Below are positions 13,381 to 23,901 of a DNA stretch of 24,687 nt, piece after piece. The stretch is taken from the NCBI GenBank assembly GCA_016719485.1, contig JADJZB010000032.1:1-24687 (forward strand), read 5' to 3'. Positions within the stretch are counted from its first letter, which is position 1; each line of letters starts with the position of its first letter. Under the pieces are notes generated by a model that saw only the letters and a list, made by a program, of their open reading frames with translations, did not search any database and had not been told where the DNA came from. Origin of the DNA: Holophagales bacterium (GTDB lineage Bacteria; Acidobacteriota; Thermoanaerobaculia; UBA5066). A program made the position numbers and the translations under genes.

Positions 13381-14460
13381 TCAGCCCCGGCGGACGCCGC
13401 GATGGGCGACGACGCCGGGAGCGCCGCCCTCGGCCAGGGCGTCCTCGGCGGGCTTGCGGAGTGCGGCGTTCTCGCGGTAGATGCGGGCGACGACCTCCTC
13501 GATGTCGGGCTCGCCGACCGCGAGGTCGAGGACGGGGAGGTCGCGGACGACCTCCCGGAGGACGTCGGCGGTGGAGACCTCGCGCTTGTCGACGACGATC
13601 TGGTACCGGCCCTGCGAGACGCGCGCCGCGCGCCACGGGCCGACGGCGAGCTCGGCCGGGTCGCCCGCCGGGATCGGGTTCAGGTCGAAGCGGATGCGCG
13701 CCTCGGGGAGGTGCCGGTCGCGCAGGCCTCGCAGGCTGCCGTCCCAGAGGACCTGCCCGTGGTCGATGAGGACGACGCGCTCGCACAGCTCCTCGATGTC
13801 GTCGAGGTCGTGCGTGGTGAGGATGACGGTCGTGGCGAGGCGCTTGTTCGCTTCCTTGAGGAACGATCGGACGTTGGCCTTGGCGACGACGTCGAGGCCG
13901 ATGGTCGGCTCGTCGAGGAAGAGGAGCGTCGGCTCGTGGAGGAGCGAGGCGGCGAGGTCGCAGCGCATCCGCTCGCCGAGGGAGAGCTTGCGGACCGGCT
14001 GCGGGAGGAGGCGGCCGACGTCGAGGAGGTCGTCGAAGACCTTCATCCTCCTGGCGTAGTCGGCCTCGGAGACGCCGTAGATCTCGCGCAGGAGCCGGAA
14101 GCTCTCGACGACCGCGATGTCCCACCAGAGCTGGGTCCGCTGGCCGAAGACGACGCCGATCGACTTCGTGTAGGCGCGGCGGTCGCGCCACGGGACGAAG
14201 CCGAGGGCGGAGACCTCGCCGGACGTCGGCGTCAGGATTCCGGTGAGCATCTTGATGGTCGTCGACTTTCCCGCGCCGTTCGGGCCGATGTAGCCGACCA
14301 TCTCGCCGCGGTCGAGGTCGAAGGAGACGCGGTCGACGGCGGTGAGGGTCGTCGTCTCCGCGCGGAAGAGCCCCTTGAGCGCGCCGGCGAGGCCGGGCGA
14401 CTTCCGTGTGACCTCGAACGTCTTGACGAGGTCGCGGACGCGGACGGCGGGGTCGCTCAT
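13381..14460 (-). CDS. ABC exporter ATP-binding protein (COG4586-like)
   Basis: The 359-residue protein has all ATPase motifs: Walker A GPNGAGKST at residues 59-67, Q-loop VVFGQRTQLWWD, signature LSLGERMRCDL, Walker B LLFLDEPTIGLD and H-loop LTTHDLDDIEELC. The Q-loop with RTQLWWD and the long insertion before the Walker A strand (FEVTRKSPGLAGALKGLFR) are characteristic of ATPases pairing with two ABC-2 family permeases, which follow directly. It powers export across the inner membrane; the substrate is unknown. Start ATG 14460 overlaps the rsmI stop as ATGA. The C-terminal about 120 residues form a regulatory-type domain (RYQIVVDKREVSTADVL, EVVARIYRE) as in other long members. Confidence 0.95.
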   Translation of the reverse strand: MSDPAVRVRDLVKTFEVTRKSPGLAGALKGLFRAETTTLTAVDRVSFDLDRGEMVGYIGPNGAGKSTTIKMLTGILTPTSGEVSALGFVPWRDRRAYTKSIGVVFGQRTQLWWDIAVVESFRLLREIYGVSEADYARRMKVFDDLLDVGRLLPQPVRKLSLGERMRCDLAASLLHEPTLLFLDEPTIGLDVVAKANVRSFLKEANKRLATTVILTTHDLDDIEELCERVVLIDHGQVLWDGSLRGLRDRHLPEARIRFDLNPIPAGDPAELAVGPWRAARVSQGRYQIVVDKREVSTADVLREVVRDLPVLDLAVGEPDIEEVVARIYRENAALRKPAEDALAEGGAPGVVAHRGVRRG

Positions 14461-15236
14461 TCGCCGGTGGCGGAGTCGTCGTCGACGGGCTCCCCGTCGG
14501 GACCGCCCTCCGGCAGCTCCGACGGGCCGGTGGGCACCGCTGCGGCCGACGGCGCGGCGGCGACGGCGATCTCGCCCTTGATGCCGGGGCGCTTCGCGAG
14601 GATCGCCGCAACGGCGGACGCCGTGCCGCGCAGGATCTCCTCGTGGAGCTTCGTCATCTCGCGCCCGAGGCAGACCTGCGGGTCGCCCCAGGCGCGGCCC
14701 ATCTCCTCGAGGGAGGCGATGACGCGATAGGGAGACTCGAAGAGGATGCGGGTCTCGTCGCGCGCGGCGAAGCGGGCGTACCAGCGGGATCGCTCGCCGT
14801 GGCGCGAGGGCGGGAAACCGAGAAAGGAAAAAGGAATCGCGGGAAAGCCCGAGACGGAGAGGATCGCGGCGACGGCCGAGGGCCCCGCGATCGGCTCGAC
14901 GCGGTACCCGGCCTCGGCGACGGCCGCGGCGAGGAGGCGTCCCGGGTCGGAGACGCCCGGCGTGCCGGCGTCGGAGACGAGCGCGAGCGTCTCGCCCGCC
15001 GCGAGGCGTTCGAGCATCTCGGGAATCCGGCGGAACTCGTTGTGCTCGTGGCAGGAGACCCGCGGCGTCGTGACGCCGTACCTGGCGAAGAGGTTGCCGG
15101 TGCGGCGGGTGTCCTCGCAGAGGACGAGGCTCGCGTCGCGCAGGGCCGCGAGAGCCCGGGGGGAGAGGTCTTCGAGGTTGCCGATGGGAGTGGCGACGAC
15201 GAGGAGGCGCCCGGGGGCGCCAGCGGAGGAGGTCAC
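14457..15236 (-). CDS. rsmI: 16S rRNA (cytidine1402-2'-O)-methyltransferase RsmI
   Basis: RsmI uses SAM to methylate the ribose of C1402 in the 16S rRNA decoding centre. The 259-residue protein shows family motifs in order: VVATPIGNLEDLSPRALAAL, LCEDTRRTGNLF, HEHNE, LALVSDAGTPGVSDPG, PIAGPSAVAAILSVSGFP, FSFLGFPPSRHGER, ILFESPYRVIASLEEM and CLGREMTKLHEEILRG, the tetrapyrrole-methylase fold. Start is GTG 15236. The last about 35 residues (Ala/Pro/Glu/Asp-rich) are low-complexity and replace the helical C-terminal tail of longer homologues. The stop overlaps the ABC ATPase start by four bases. The divergent SurA-like gene starts 72 bases away and shares its promoter region. Confidence 0.97.
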   Translation of the reverse strand: MTSSAGAPGRLLVVATPIGNLEDLSPRALAALRDASLVLCEDTRRTGNLFARYGVTTPRVSCHEHNEFRRIPEMLERLAAGETLALVSDAGTPGVSDPGRLLAAAVAEAGYRVEPIAGPSAVAAILSVSGFPAIPFSFLGFPPSRHGERSRWYARFAARDETRILFESPYRVIASLEEMGRAWGDPQVCLGREMTKLHEEILRGTASAVAAILAKRPGIKGEIAVAAAPSAAAVPTGPSELPEGGPDGEPVDDDSATGE

Positions 15237-15308
15237 TCCCGGATGCTACCAGCGGGAACCGATGGCCAAGCCCGCCGCGCGCCGGCAGGGCGTCGTACGA
15301 TCGCGCCG

Positions 15309-16022
15309 ATGGGGATCTTCGCCGCCGCCCTTCTGCTCGCTCTCGTTTCGGGCGGGGCCGCCGCGGCAGAGAATCCTCCGCCGCCGACGACCGGGCCGGC
15401 GGTGACGCTCGACCGGATCGCGGCGGTCGTCGGCACGGAGGTCGTCCTGGAGGGTGAGATCTCGCGCCTGGCGGCGATCGGCTTTCTGCCGCGGCGGGAA
15501 GGGGAGGCCGAGCTCGCCTACCGCGACCGGCTTCTGGACCTGCGGGTCGTCGAGCTGCTGCGCGAGAAGGAGCTGCGCCTCCTCACGGGCCTCGAGCCCG
15601 ACCCGGCGGAGGTGAACGCGAAGCTCGACGTGGTGGCGGCCCGCTACGAGGCGGGGGCGGGCGAGCCGTTCGACCGCGTGCTGGAGCGGGCGCGGACGAG
15701 CCGCGACGAGGTGCGCGACTGGATCCGGCGCGGGATCGCCCTGGAGAGCTACGCCCGCGAGAGGCTCCTGCCGACGGTGAAGGTGACGGACGAGGGGATG
15801 CGGGCCTTCTACGACGGGCCGTTCCGTACGGAGGCCGCCGCGCGGGGCGTCGAGACGCTCCCTCCGTTCGCCGAGGTGCAGGACCAGGTCCGCGAGCTCC
15901 AGCGCGAACGCCTCCTCAACGAGGAGGTGGAGAGGTGGACGAAGGGTCTTCGCGAGAAGACCCGGATCCTCGTCTACCGGCGGCCGCCGATCGACTCCTC
16001 GGCGGGCAGCGCGAGCCGGTAG
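15309..16022 (+). CDS. secreted SurA N-terminal-like chaperone without PPIase domain
   Basis: The 237-residue protein begins with a clear signal peptide (MGIFAAALLLALVSGGAAAAE). The mature part opens VTLDRIAAVVGTEVVLEGEI, the hallmark of the SurA N-terminal domain, followed by helical segments LDLRVVELLREKELRLL, ERARTSRDEVRDWIRRGIAL, a KVTDEGMRAFYD segment and a closing VQDQVRELQRERLLNEEVERW helix. The last parts (DEGMRAFYD, then QVRELQRERLLNE) are the N/C chaperone elements that normally flank parvulin domains, here directly joined. It likely acts in the periplasm on unfolded envelope proteins. ATG 15309 is preceded by only a weak ribosome site. Its 3' end overlaps the convergent transglycosylase gene by 49 bases. 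Other parvulin-less SurA-like proteins exist; the exact client is unknown. Confidence 0.85.
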   Translation: MGIFAAALLLALVSGGAAAAENPPPPTTGPAVTLDRIAAVVGTEVVLEGEISRLAAIGFLPRREGEAELAYRDRLLDLRVVELLREKELRLLTGLEPDPAEVNAKLDVVAARYEAGAGEPFDRVLERARTSRDEVRDWIRRGIALESYARERLLPTVKVTDEGMRAFYDGPFRTEAAARGVETLPPFAEVQDQVRELQRERLLNEEVERWTKGLREKTRILVYRRPPIDSSAGSASR

Positions 16023-18401
16023 GCCCGGCGGTTCGCCAGGACGCGCCGCACGTAGGTGCGTGTCTCGGTGTAGCTGATCGCCGCCAGGAGCGCCTCGGCC
16101 GGCCGGTCGCTCCCGCCGCTCCAGAGGACGGTCTGGCCGGCGCCGGCGTTGTAGCCAGAGGCGGCGAGAGCGGCATCGTTGCCGAAGCGGTCGAGGAGCG
16201 AGCGGAGCGTCTGCGCCCCGAGGCGGATCGAACGCGCCGGGTCGTACAGCTCGGCGTAGGCGGGGGGCTCCTCGTTCAGCTCGCGCGCCGCCTCGCCCGC
16301 GGCGGGGAGAGTGAGCTGCATGAGGCCTCGCGCGGCCGCGGGAGAGGCCGCCTCGCGGTCGAACCGGCTCTCCTGGCGCATGACGGCGTACAGGAGGTCC
16401 CTCGGGACGCCCAGCTCGGCCGCCGTCTGCGCGACCAGACGGTCGAAGGGGCGGGGGGCGAGGCCGCGGCGGACGGTGCGCGGGGCGAGGTCGAGGAGGA
16501 AGTCGCGCGGGACTTTTCGGGAGAGGGCGTCGGCGGCCTCGAGCGCCGCGGGGCCCGCGTCGGCGTCCTCGGCGAGACGCGCGGCGACGAGGCAGCCGAG
16601 GAGGGTGTCGAGCCGGCGCGCGTCGCGGACGATCGGCTCGGCGTCCTGGGCGAGGCCGAGCTGGAGGAGCCGGCAGGCGGCGGCGTCGCCGCAGAGGTCG
16701 GGAAGAGTCTCGTCGGGGAGCTCGGGGGCGAGGAGGATCTCCGCGTAGCCAGGAAGGCGCGAGTAGGCGAGCCTGAGGGACGCGAGGGCGGCGGCGTCGC
16801 CGAGCATCGCCGCGGGGAGGAGGCGCTCGCGGGCCGCGCGGGAGTTCCCCGACGAGAGGAGCTTCTCGCCCTCGCTGCGCGAGGCCTTCACGAACTTCTC
16901 GCGGACGCCGGCGGGGAGCGTGGCGATGCGGGCGGCGGCCTGCTCGGCGGCGAAAGAGCCCGGGACCGACGCGAGGACCGACGCCCAGCTGGCGAGCGCG
17001 GCCTCGGGGAGCCGCCGCGTGTGAGCGACGAGGCCCCTCCAGAAGGCGATCTCCGAAGCCCAGGGCTCCTCGAGGCGGCGCGCCTTCGCGAGCGCCTCGA
17101 CCGGCGCCAGGGCCCGGGCGGCCCCTGCGCCGTCGCCCGCCTGCGCGCGCCGCTCGACGAGGAGGAGGAGCGCCTCGATACGGCCGGCCTCCGCCGCGAT
17201 CTTCGGCCGGAGGAGGAGCTCCTCGGCGCGGTCGAGCTGGCCGCGCCGGATCTCGAGGCGCGCCCGCTGGAGAACGGCGAGGCCGGCGGGCCCGGCCTTG
17301 CCGTCCTCGACGCGGCGGAACTCGGCGACGGCGCCGTCGAGGTCGCCGAGCTTCTCCTTCATCGCGCCGAGGTTGAAGCGGACGCGGCCGGCGAAGGAGG
17401 CCGTCCCGTAGCCGTCGTCCTTCTTGTCGCGCGGGGCGCGGAACGTCTTCGGCAGCGCGGCGAGGAGCGTCTCGTGCCCCTTCGCGGCCTCGGCGAATCG
17501 GCCGCGGGAGCCGCGCAGGCGGGCGAGCTCGAAGCGGGCGGTCGCGGTCTCGGCGGCGTCGCGACCGGCGAGGGCGCGCCGCTCGCGCTCGGCAGCGAGC
17601 CGCTCGGCGAGCTCGAGGTCGCGCTGGGAACGCGCCGTGTCGACGAGGAGGCGCAGGACGGCGTCGGGAAGGTCCTTCGGCTCCCTTCCCTTGAGCTCCC
17701 GGGCGAGGAGCGTCGCCGCGGCGTCGTCGCGCCGCCCTTCGGCGAGGAGGGAGAGGCGCAGCGCCGTGGCCTCCGCGGCGGCCCCTTCGCGCTCGAGCCC
17801 TTCGGCCCGGAGCGCCTGGAGACGGCGGCGCTCGCGGGCCGGCGTCTGCGGCTGCGCGGCCACGAGTCGCGAAAGGGCGACCGGGTCGAAGCGGGTCTCG
17901 AGGGCGTCGAGGGCGGTGCGCAGGGCGCGCCGGGCGACGGCCCCCTCCTTCCGCTGGAGGAGCGGGAAGAGGAGCTCGAGGGCGCCGAGGCCGTCTCCCT
18001 TCTGGAAACGGAATCGCGCGGCGGCCAGGCGCGCCGGGACGTCGAAGATGTCTCCCGTCGCGACGTAGCGCTCGAACCGCACGATGGCCTCGTCGAGTCG
18101 GCCGAGCCCGGCGAGGGCGCGCGCCGTGAGGAAGTCGAAGCGGCCGTCGGCGTAGCGGGCGGGGGAGAGGCGGTAGAGCTGTGAGAGGTGCGCGAGGACG
18201 TCGGGCCAGTCCTCGGCTCGAGCGGCCTCGGCCGCTTCGCGCTCGAGGGATCGGAGCGCCTCGGCCGTGACGCGCGGCGCGGGGGCGGCGCCGGCGGTGT
18301 GGAGGCGGCGGGGGAACGGCCGCGGACGTCTGCGCGGCCGCCGGCGCGAGCGCGAGGAGCGCGGCGGCGGCGAGCGCCGCACACGAAACCCCGCGCCGCA
18401 T
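15974..18401 (-). CDS. soluble lytic murein transglycosylase (Slt-like), one frame break
   Basis: Lytic transglycosylases cleave peptidoglycan between MurNAc and GlcNAc with formation of 1,6-anhydro-MurNAc. The C-terminal domain contains the catalytic Glu in YAVMRQESRFD (about residue 676), GLMQLTLPA, GYNAGAG and TYVRRVLANRRAYRL, typical of the GH23/Slt family. The long N-terminal part (about 600 residues) is a helical superhelix with tetratricopeptide-like segments, as in Slt70. ATG 18401 gives a signal peptide, MRRGVSCAALAAAALLALAPA, in a frame different from the rest; the frames meet near 18305-18320 by a C-run, so a single-base error there is likely. Without that correction the body starts at 18382 without signal. 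ATG 18401 is five bases after the murA stop. It is probably periplasmic. Confidence 0.92.
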
Positions 18402-18406
18402 GCCGC

Positions 18407-19689
<1,283 letters not shown>

Positions 19690-19744
19690 AGCGGGCGGAG
19701 TTTAGTACGGGCTCGGCGACGGAACGGGGTCCGTCGGCGCCCTG

Positions 19745-20606
19745 CTATCGCCGCCGGGCGACGACCGTACGCGGGATTCCGGCCGGGTCGAGGCGCACGT
19801 CCTCGAGCGAGAAGAGGGGCGACGCCTCGACGAGTCCGCTCACCTCGCTGGCCTGCCCGTAGCCGATCTCGAAGAGGAACGGCGCTCCGGGCTGGAGCCT
19901 CTCGGGGAGCTCCCGGAGGAGGACGCGGACGGCGTCGAGGCCGTCGTCGCCGCCGAAGAGGGCGAGGTGCGGCTCGTGGTCGGAGACGGTCCTGTCGATG
20001 TGCGGCGCGTCGAGGCGCGGAACGTAGGGGGGGTTGGCGACGGCGAGATCGAACGAGGGGCGTGGCGCAAGGCCCGAGAGCCAGTCGGAGGCGACGAAGG
20101 AGACGCGCCGGAGACGCCGTGGAGGCGGGCGTTCGCCCGCGCGAGGGCGAGCGCGGCCTCGGAGCGGTCGACGGCGACGACGCGCGCCCCTGGCCTTTCG
20201 AGGGCGATCGACACCGCGAGGATGCCGCTCCCTGTGCCGGCGTCGAGGATCGCGCGGGCCGACGGTGCGGCGGCGCGGGCCATCTCGACGATGGCCTCGG
20301 TCTCGCCGCGCGGAATGAGGGCGCGCGGGTCGACGCGGAACGTGCGTCCGAGAAACTCCCACTCGCCCAGGAGGTACTGGAGCGGCTCTCCAGAGGCGCG
20401 GCGCTTGGCGAGGGCGAGGAAGCGCGCCGCGTCCTCGGCGTCCGCCTCCTCGCGCCGCCGGGCGTGGAACCAGGCCGGGGCCGCCCCGCCGCGAAGGCGA
20501 GGAGCTCCTCGGCCTCGTAGGGCGCGAACGAGGGGGAGGAAAGAAGGGAACGCCCTTCGGCGAGGAGGTCGGCCCAGGTCGGCACGCGCGGATCTTGCCA
20601 TCGCAT
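19745..20606 (-). CDS. prmC: peptide chain release factor N5-glutamine methyltransferase PrmC, frame-broken
   Basis: PrmC methylates the Gln of the GGQ motif in release factors RF1/RF2. Pieces: MRWQDPRVPTWADLLAEGRS from ATG 20606; then in another frame LALAKRRASGEPLQYLLGEW followed by EFLGRTFRVDPRALIPRGET and the SAM-binding motif ILDAGTGSGILAVSIALE, VVAVDRSEAALALARANA; then in a third frame FDLAVANPPYVPRLDAPHI with the NPPY catalytic motif, LALFGGDDGLDAVRVLLREL and LFEIGYGQASEV. Breaks are near 20485 and near 20115. Both needed domains are present, so the breaks are probably sequence errors. GTG 20585 is another possible start. The M20 peptidase gene begins on the other strand only 11 bases away. 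prmC, murA and slt appear to form one operon. Confidence 0.93.
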
Positions 20607-20617
20607 AAGCTTCGGGC

Positions 20618-22015
20618 GTGTCGCGCTCCCGAGCACTGCTCCTCCTCTCCGGTCTCGGCCTGATCGCCGCGGGGGGTCCGGCCGCGGCAGGCGCGTTTCC
20701 CCCGGCCGTCGAGAGGCTCCGCGCCTACGTGCGCCTCGACACGTCGAACCCGCCCGGCAACGAGATCCGTGGTGCGCTCTACCTGAAGGAGCTCCTCGCG
20801 AGAGGTGGCGTCGCGTCGGAGATCTTCGAGCCGGAGCCCGGCCGGGCGAACCTGTACGCGAGGCTGCGCGGGACGGGCAGCGCGCCGGGGCTGGTGCTGC
20901 ACCATCACATCGACGTGGTGCCGGCGAGCGCCGCGGGCTGGCTGCGCCCGCCGTTCGCGGCGGTCGTCTTCAACGATCTCGTCCTCCACGGCCGTGGCGT
21001 CCTCGACACGAAGGGGCTCGGCATCGCCCAGCTCGAGGCCTTCCTCGCGCTGAAGCGATCCGGAAGGGCACCCGCGCGGGACGTCGTCTTCCTCGCGACG
21101 GCGGACGAGGAGCGGGGCGGGCGGCTCGGAGTCTCCGCGGTGTACGAGAAGCGGCCTGCCTGGCTCGCCGGCGTCGGGGAGGTCCTCGGCGAGGGGAGGA
21201 CGTCGAGACGATCGTCGACAAGGCCGGTGGTTCGGCATCGAGGTGCAGCAGAAGGGGGCGCTCTGGCTGCGTCTCGAAGCGGGCGGGGGCGGGCACGCGG
21301 CGTCCGCGGACGCGTCGGGGACCGGCCGCGCGCGTGGCCGGGGCCGCCGCGCGACTCGCCGCGATGACGAGGCCGGTGCGCGCCTCGAGCCGGTCCTCGA
21401 GCGGCAGCTCCGCCGCGCTCGCGCGCGTGCGCCCTGACCGGACCAGGCCGCGGCGCTCCGCCGCATCGCCGCCGACGTGGCACGCGACCCCTGAGGGAGT
21501 GCGCCGGCGGGTCACGCCGTGGCAGAGGCTCCTCCTCTCCGACACCGCTGTCGGTGACCCGCCTCGGCACGGACAGCGACGCGGTGAACGCCGCCCATCC
21601 GCAGAAGGCCTGGGCCGAGGTGGACGTGCGCCTGCTCCCCTCGACGAGCCCGGAGGCGTTCCTGGCCGACGCGGTGAAGGTGATCGACGACCCGGGCGTG
21701 AAGGTGACGACGCTCCTCTCGGCCACGGGCGAGGCCGCGTCGCCGGAGACGGGGCTCTACAGGTGCTGCGCAGCGTGCTGGCGGCCGTCCCGGGCGCCGT
21801 CGTCGCTCCCGTCCTCGGTCCCGGGCTTTCGGAGAACCAGGGTCTTCCGCGGCATCCAGGCATATGGGGCGCTTCCGTTCCGCGTGAACTACTACGACGG
21901 CGGGAATCCACGGCGTGAACGAGAGGATGCGCGTCGACTGGTTCGCCGAGGGGGTCGAGACGGGACGGGATCGTCGCGAGGCGGCCGCGAGCCCGCGGGC
22001 GTTCCGCCCCGCTGA
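20618..22015 (+). CDS. secreted M20-family metallopeptidase, multiply frame-broken
   Basis: M20 peptidases are two-zinc exopeptidases/aminoacylases. Start GTG 20618 gives a signal peptide (SRALLLLSGLGLIAAGG, then PAAAG). Motifs: LRAYVRLDTSNPPGNE, LHHHIDVVPA (metal His and catalytic Asp), GRGVLDTKGLG (bridging Asp), FLATADEERGG (Glu-Glu: general base and metal ligand). The frame then breaks near 21200; further pieces IVDKAG, KGALWLRLEA, GGHAA (dimerisation/lid domain), LGTDSDAVNAAHPQKAWAEV followed by DVRLLPSTSPEAFL, VFRGIQAYGALPFRVNYYDG and IHGVNERMRVDWFAEGVE (last His ligand) follow in several frames up to about 21960. All metal ligands survive, so errors rather than decay are likely. The end is not certain: TGA 22013-22015 is in one frame, while another frame stays open to about 22075. 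Substrate unknown; likely periplasmic dipeptide or amide hydrolysis. Confidence 0.88.
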
Positions 22016-22053
22016 ACCCGTCGCGGCGGGGGCTCGCCCCGGCGGACAGGGCG

Positions 22054-22479
22054 TCAGAAGCCCATGCGGTAGAGCATGAGGTAGATGACGACACCGGTGA
22101 CGGGACGTAGAGCCAGATGGGGAGGGTGACGCCCGGCGAGCCGGCGGTGGCTCTCCGAACCGCTCCCCTGCGCGCGAGGACGAGCGGCCGACCGCCAGGA
22201 ACGGAACGGCGGCGGCGAGGACCGTGTGCGTCAGGAGGATCGAGAGATAGAGCGTCCGGACGGCGCCCGTCCCCTGGAAGCGAACGCTTCCGACCGGGGC
22301 GTGGTAGACGAGGTAGGAGACGAGAAGAGGACCGAGCAGGCGAACGCGAGGGTCATCGCGCGCCGGTGGGCCTGGCGCGCTGCCGGAGCGGATCAGGAAG
22401 AAGCCCGCGAGCAGGAGCGTCGCAGCCGTGCCGTTCAGGATCGCGTTGACGGTCGGGAGTCGGCGAAGCCCACCCTCAT
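22054..22479 (-). CDS. DUF420 membrane protein, cytochrome-oxidase-associated, frame-broken
   Basis: Pieces in different frames match DUF420 proteins: LPTVNAILNGTAATLLLAGF followed by FLIRSG, then LVSYLVYHAPVGSVRFQGTG followed by AVRTLYLSILLTHTVLAAAVPFLAV, and at the end VTGVVIYLMLYRMGF. Conserved His residues are in VYHA and LTHT. About four TM segments result. DUF420 genes commonly sit with SCO1 and haem-copper oxidase genes, and the family includes CtaM, required for oxidase assembly in some Firmicutes. ATG 22479 overlaps the SCO1 TGA (22478-22476) as ATGA. The distance from ATG to TGA (426 bases) is a multiple of three, so indels within must balance. Last visible gene of the operon. Confidence 0.85.
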
Positions 22480-23097
22480 CCGGCAGCGCGCCGCGAGGGC
22501 GCAGACGTCCTTCTCGAGCTGGTCGACGGGGCTGCTCCATGCCGTCGTAGTAGCCGCGGATCGTCCCCTCCCGTCGACGAGGACGAAGCGCGTGGAGTGG
22601 AGGATCGGCTCGACGCTGTCGGCGACGCCGTCCTCGATGGCGAGCTTGAAGCCGTCCCTGATGAGGGCGCGGATGACGGGCCGCTCGCCGTGGGGCGGAA
22701 GGTCCAGCGTGCGGGGTCGGCGCCGAGCTTGCGTCCGTACTCGGCGAGGATCTCCGAGTGTCGTACTCGGGGTCGACGCCGAAGGAGACGAAGCGGATTG
22801 CGGGCACTGCGACTGTCCGCTCGGCGAGCGCGGCCATTCGCGAGGAGAGGATCAGGCAGCTCGCACCGCGTGAAGATGAAGTCGGCGATCCAGACCTTTC
22901 CTGCGAGGTCGGCGCGGGTCACCGTCTTGCCCTGCTCGGAGGCGAGTGAACCGGGCGCCGCGCCGAGGCGGAAGGTCGGGGCCGCCGAGGGCGGCTCATC
23001 ACGAGCCAGAGGCCCGCCGCGACCACGGCGAGGAGAAGGACGACGAGGAAGTGCGCGACGGCGGGGGAGACCGCCCAGCGGCGGCATCGGACTTCAC
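22476..23097 (-). CDS. SCO1/SenC-family copper chaperone, frame-broken
   Basis: SCO proteins are membrane-anchored thioredoxin-fold copper chaperones that help build the CuA centre of cytochrome oxidase. Pieces: a TM AVAHFLVVLLLAVVAAGLWL, then GSLASEQGKTVTRADLAGKV and WIADFIFTRC, the phrase LSSRMAALAERTVAVPAIRF followed by VSFGVDPEYD, ILAEYGRKLGADPARWTF, RPVIRALIRDGFKLAIEDGV, then HSTRFVLVDGRGTIRGYYDG. The CxxxC copper site is split by a frame break: the first Cys is the end of IFTRC, the second is a TGC in another frame directly before LILSSRM (near 22862-22875). The metal-binding His follows in ILHSTRF. GTG 23097 overlaps the permease stop (23096-23094) as GTGA, and a purine-rich GGAGGAAAG-like site precedes it. 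TGA 22478-22476 overlaps DUF420. Confidence 0.88.
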
Positions 23098-23901
23098 GGC
23101 TTTCCTCCGGTGCGGAGCGCGGCGCGGTCGGGACCGGCAGGATACCGGTTGATGATGGCGGCGGCGACGAGGGACGGCGCCGAGGGCGAAGGCGAACGTG
23201 ACGGCGACGGAGAGGCCGGACGACGGAGGCCGGCCGCGTCGGGGTCGAGGCGTGGCGGGAGGGCGGCAACGCCGTCAGGTGATTGACGCCATCGCGGCCC
23301 GCAGCCAGGTGGGCCCCCCCTCGGCAGGGAAGAACGAGCCGACAGGAACCACATCGGGATCAGGAAGAGATTCCCTTGATCGCGTGGAAGCCCTGGGTCG
23401 ACTCGAGCATCCAGGCGATGGCGAGGCCGAGGCCCGTGAGCGCGAGCGCCACGAACGCGAGGACGAGAGCGCCGGGAACGAGCGCCTGCGCCGACGGCGT
23501 GTACCCGAGGACGGGCGCCAGCAGGAGAAGCCACGCCTCCCCCGCGCGCCGAGGGCGAGGAGCGTGCCGCTGCCTGGATCTTCCCGGCCGCGACGGCGAG
23601 CGGAGGAGACCGGAGAGACGACGACGGCCTGGAGGGCCCTCGCGCCGGTCCTCGATGACGGAGATCGTCGAAGATCGCCGCCGAAGAGGACGACGGGACG
23701 ACGGTGCCGGGAAAGAAATCCCGCACGCCACGGAAGGCTGCGTCGCTCCTGCCCGCGGACCTGGGAACGAGGAGCTGAAGCCGGCGCCGAGGAGGAGCCA
23801 GGCCACGAGGGCGGCGCGAAGGCCCCGACGATGCGGACTCGGCGCTGGCCCGGAGGAAGCGGACGACCTCTCGCCAGGCCAGTGCGCGGTGCGGCCCTCA
23901 C
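23094..23901 (-). CDS. ABC-2 type transporter permease, frame-broken
   Basis: Pieces in several frames combine to a usual ABC-2 permease of about 269 residues: an N-terminal WREVVRFL-like region and AWLLLGAGFSSSF, then STISVIEDRREGP, LQAVVVSPVS, LAVAAGKIQ, EAWLLLLAPVLGYTPSAQAL followed by VPGALVLAFVALALTGLGLAI, NLFLIPMWFLS, FFPAEGGPTWLRAAMA, GVAALPPRLDP and LVAAAIINRYPAGPDRAALR. The sequence SVIEDRREGP...VVVSPVS and the IPMWFLSG..FFP.EG..WLR phrase are typical of the NodJ/DrrB/NosY-like family. GTG 23901 overlaps the ATPase stop as GTGA; its own stop overlaps SCO1 by four bases. With the ATPase it probably moves a factor needed for respiratory-complex assembly, by context only. Confidence 0.85.
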
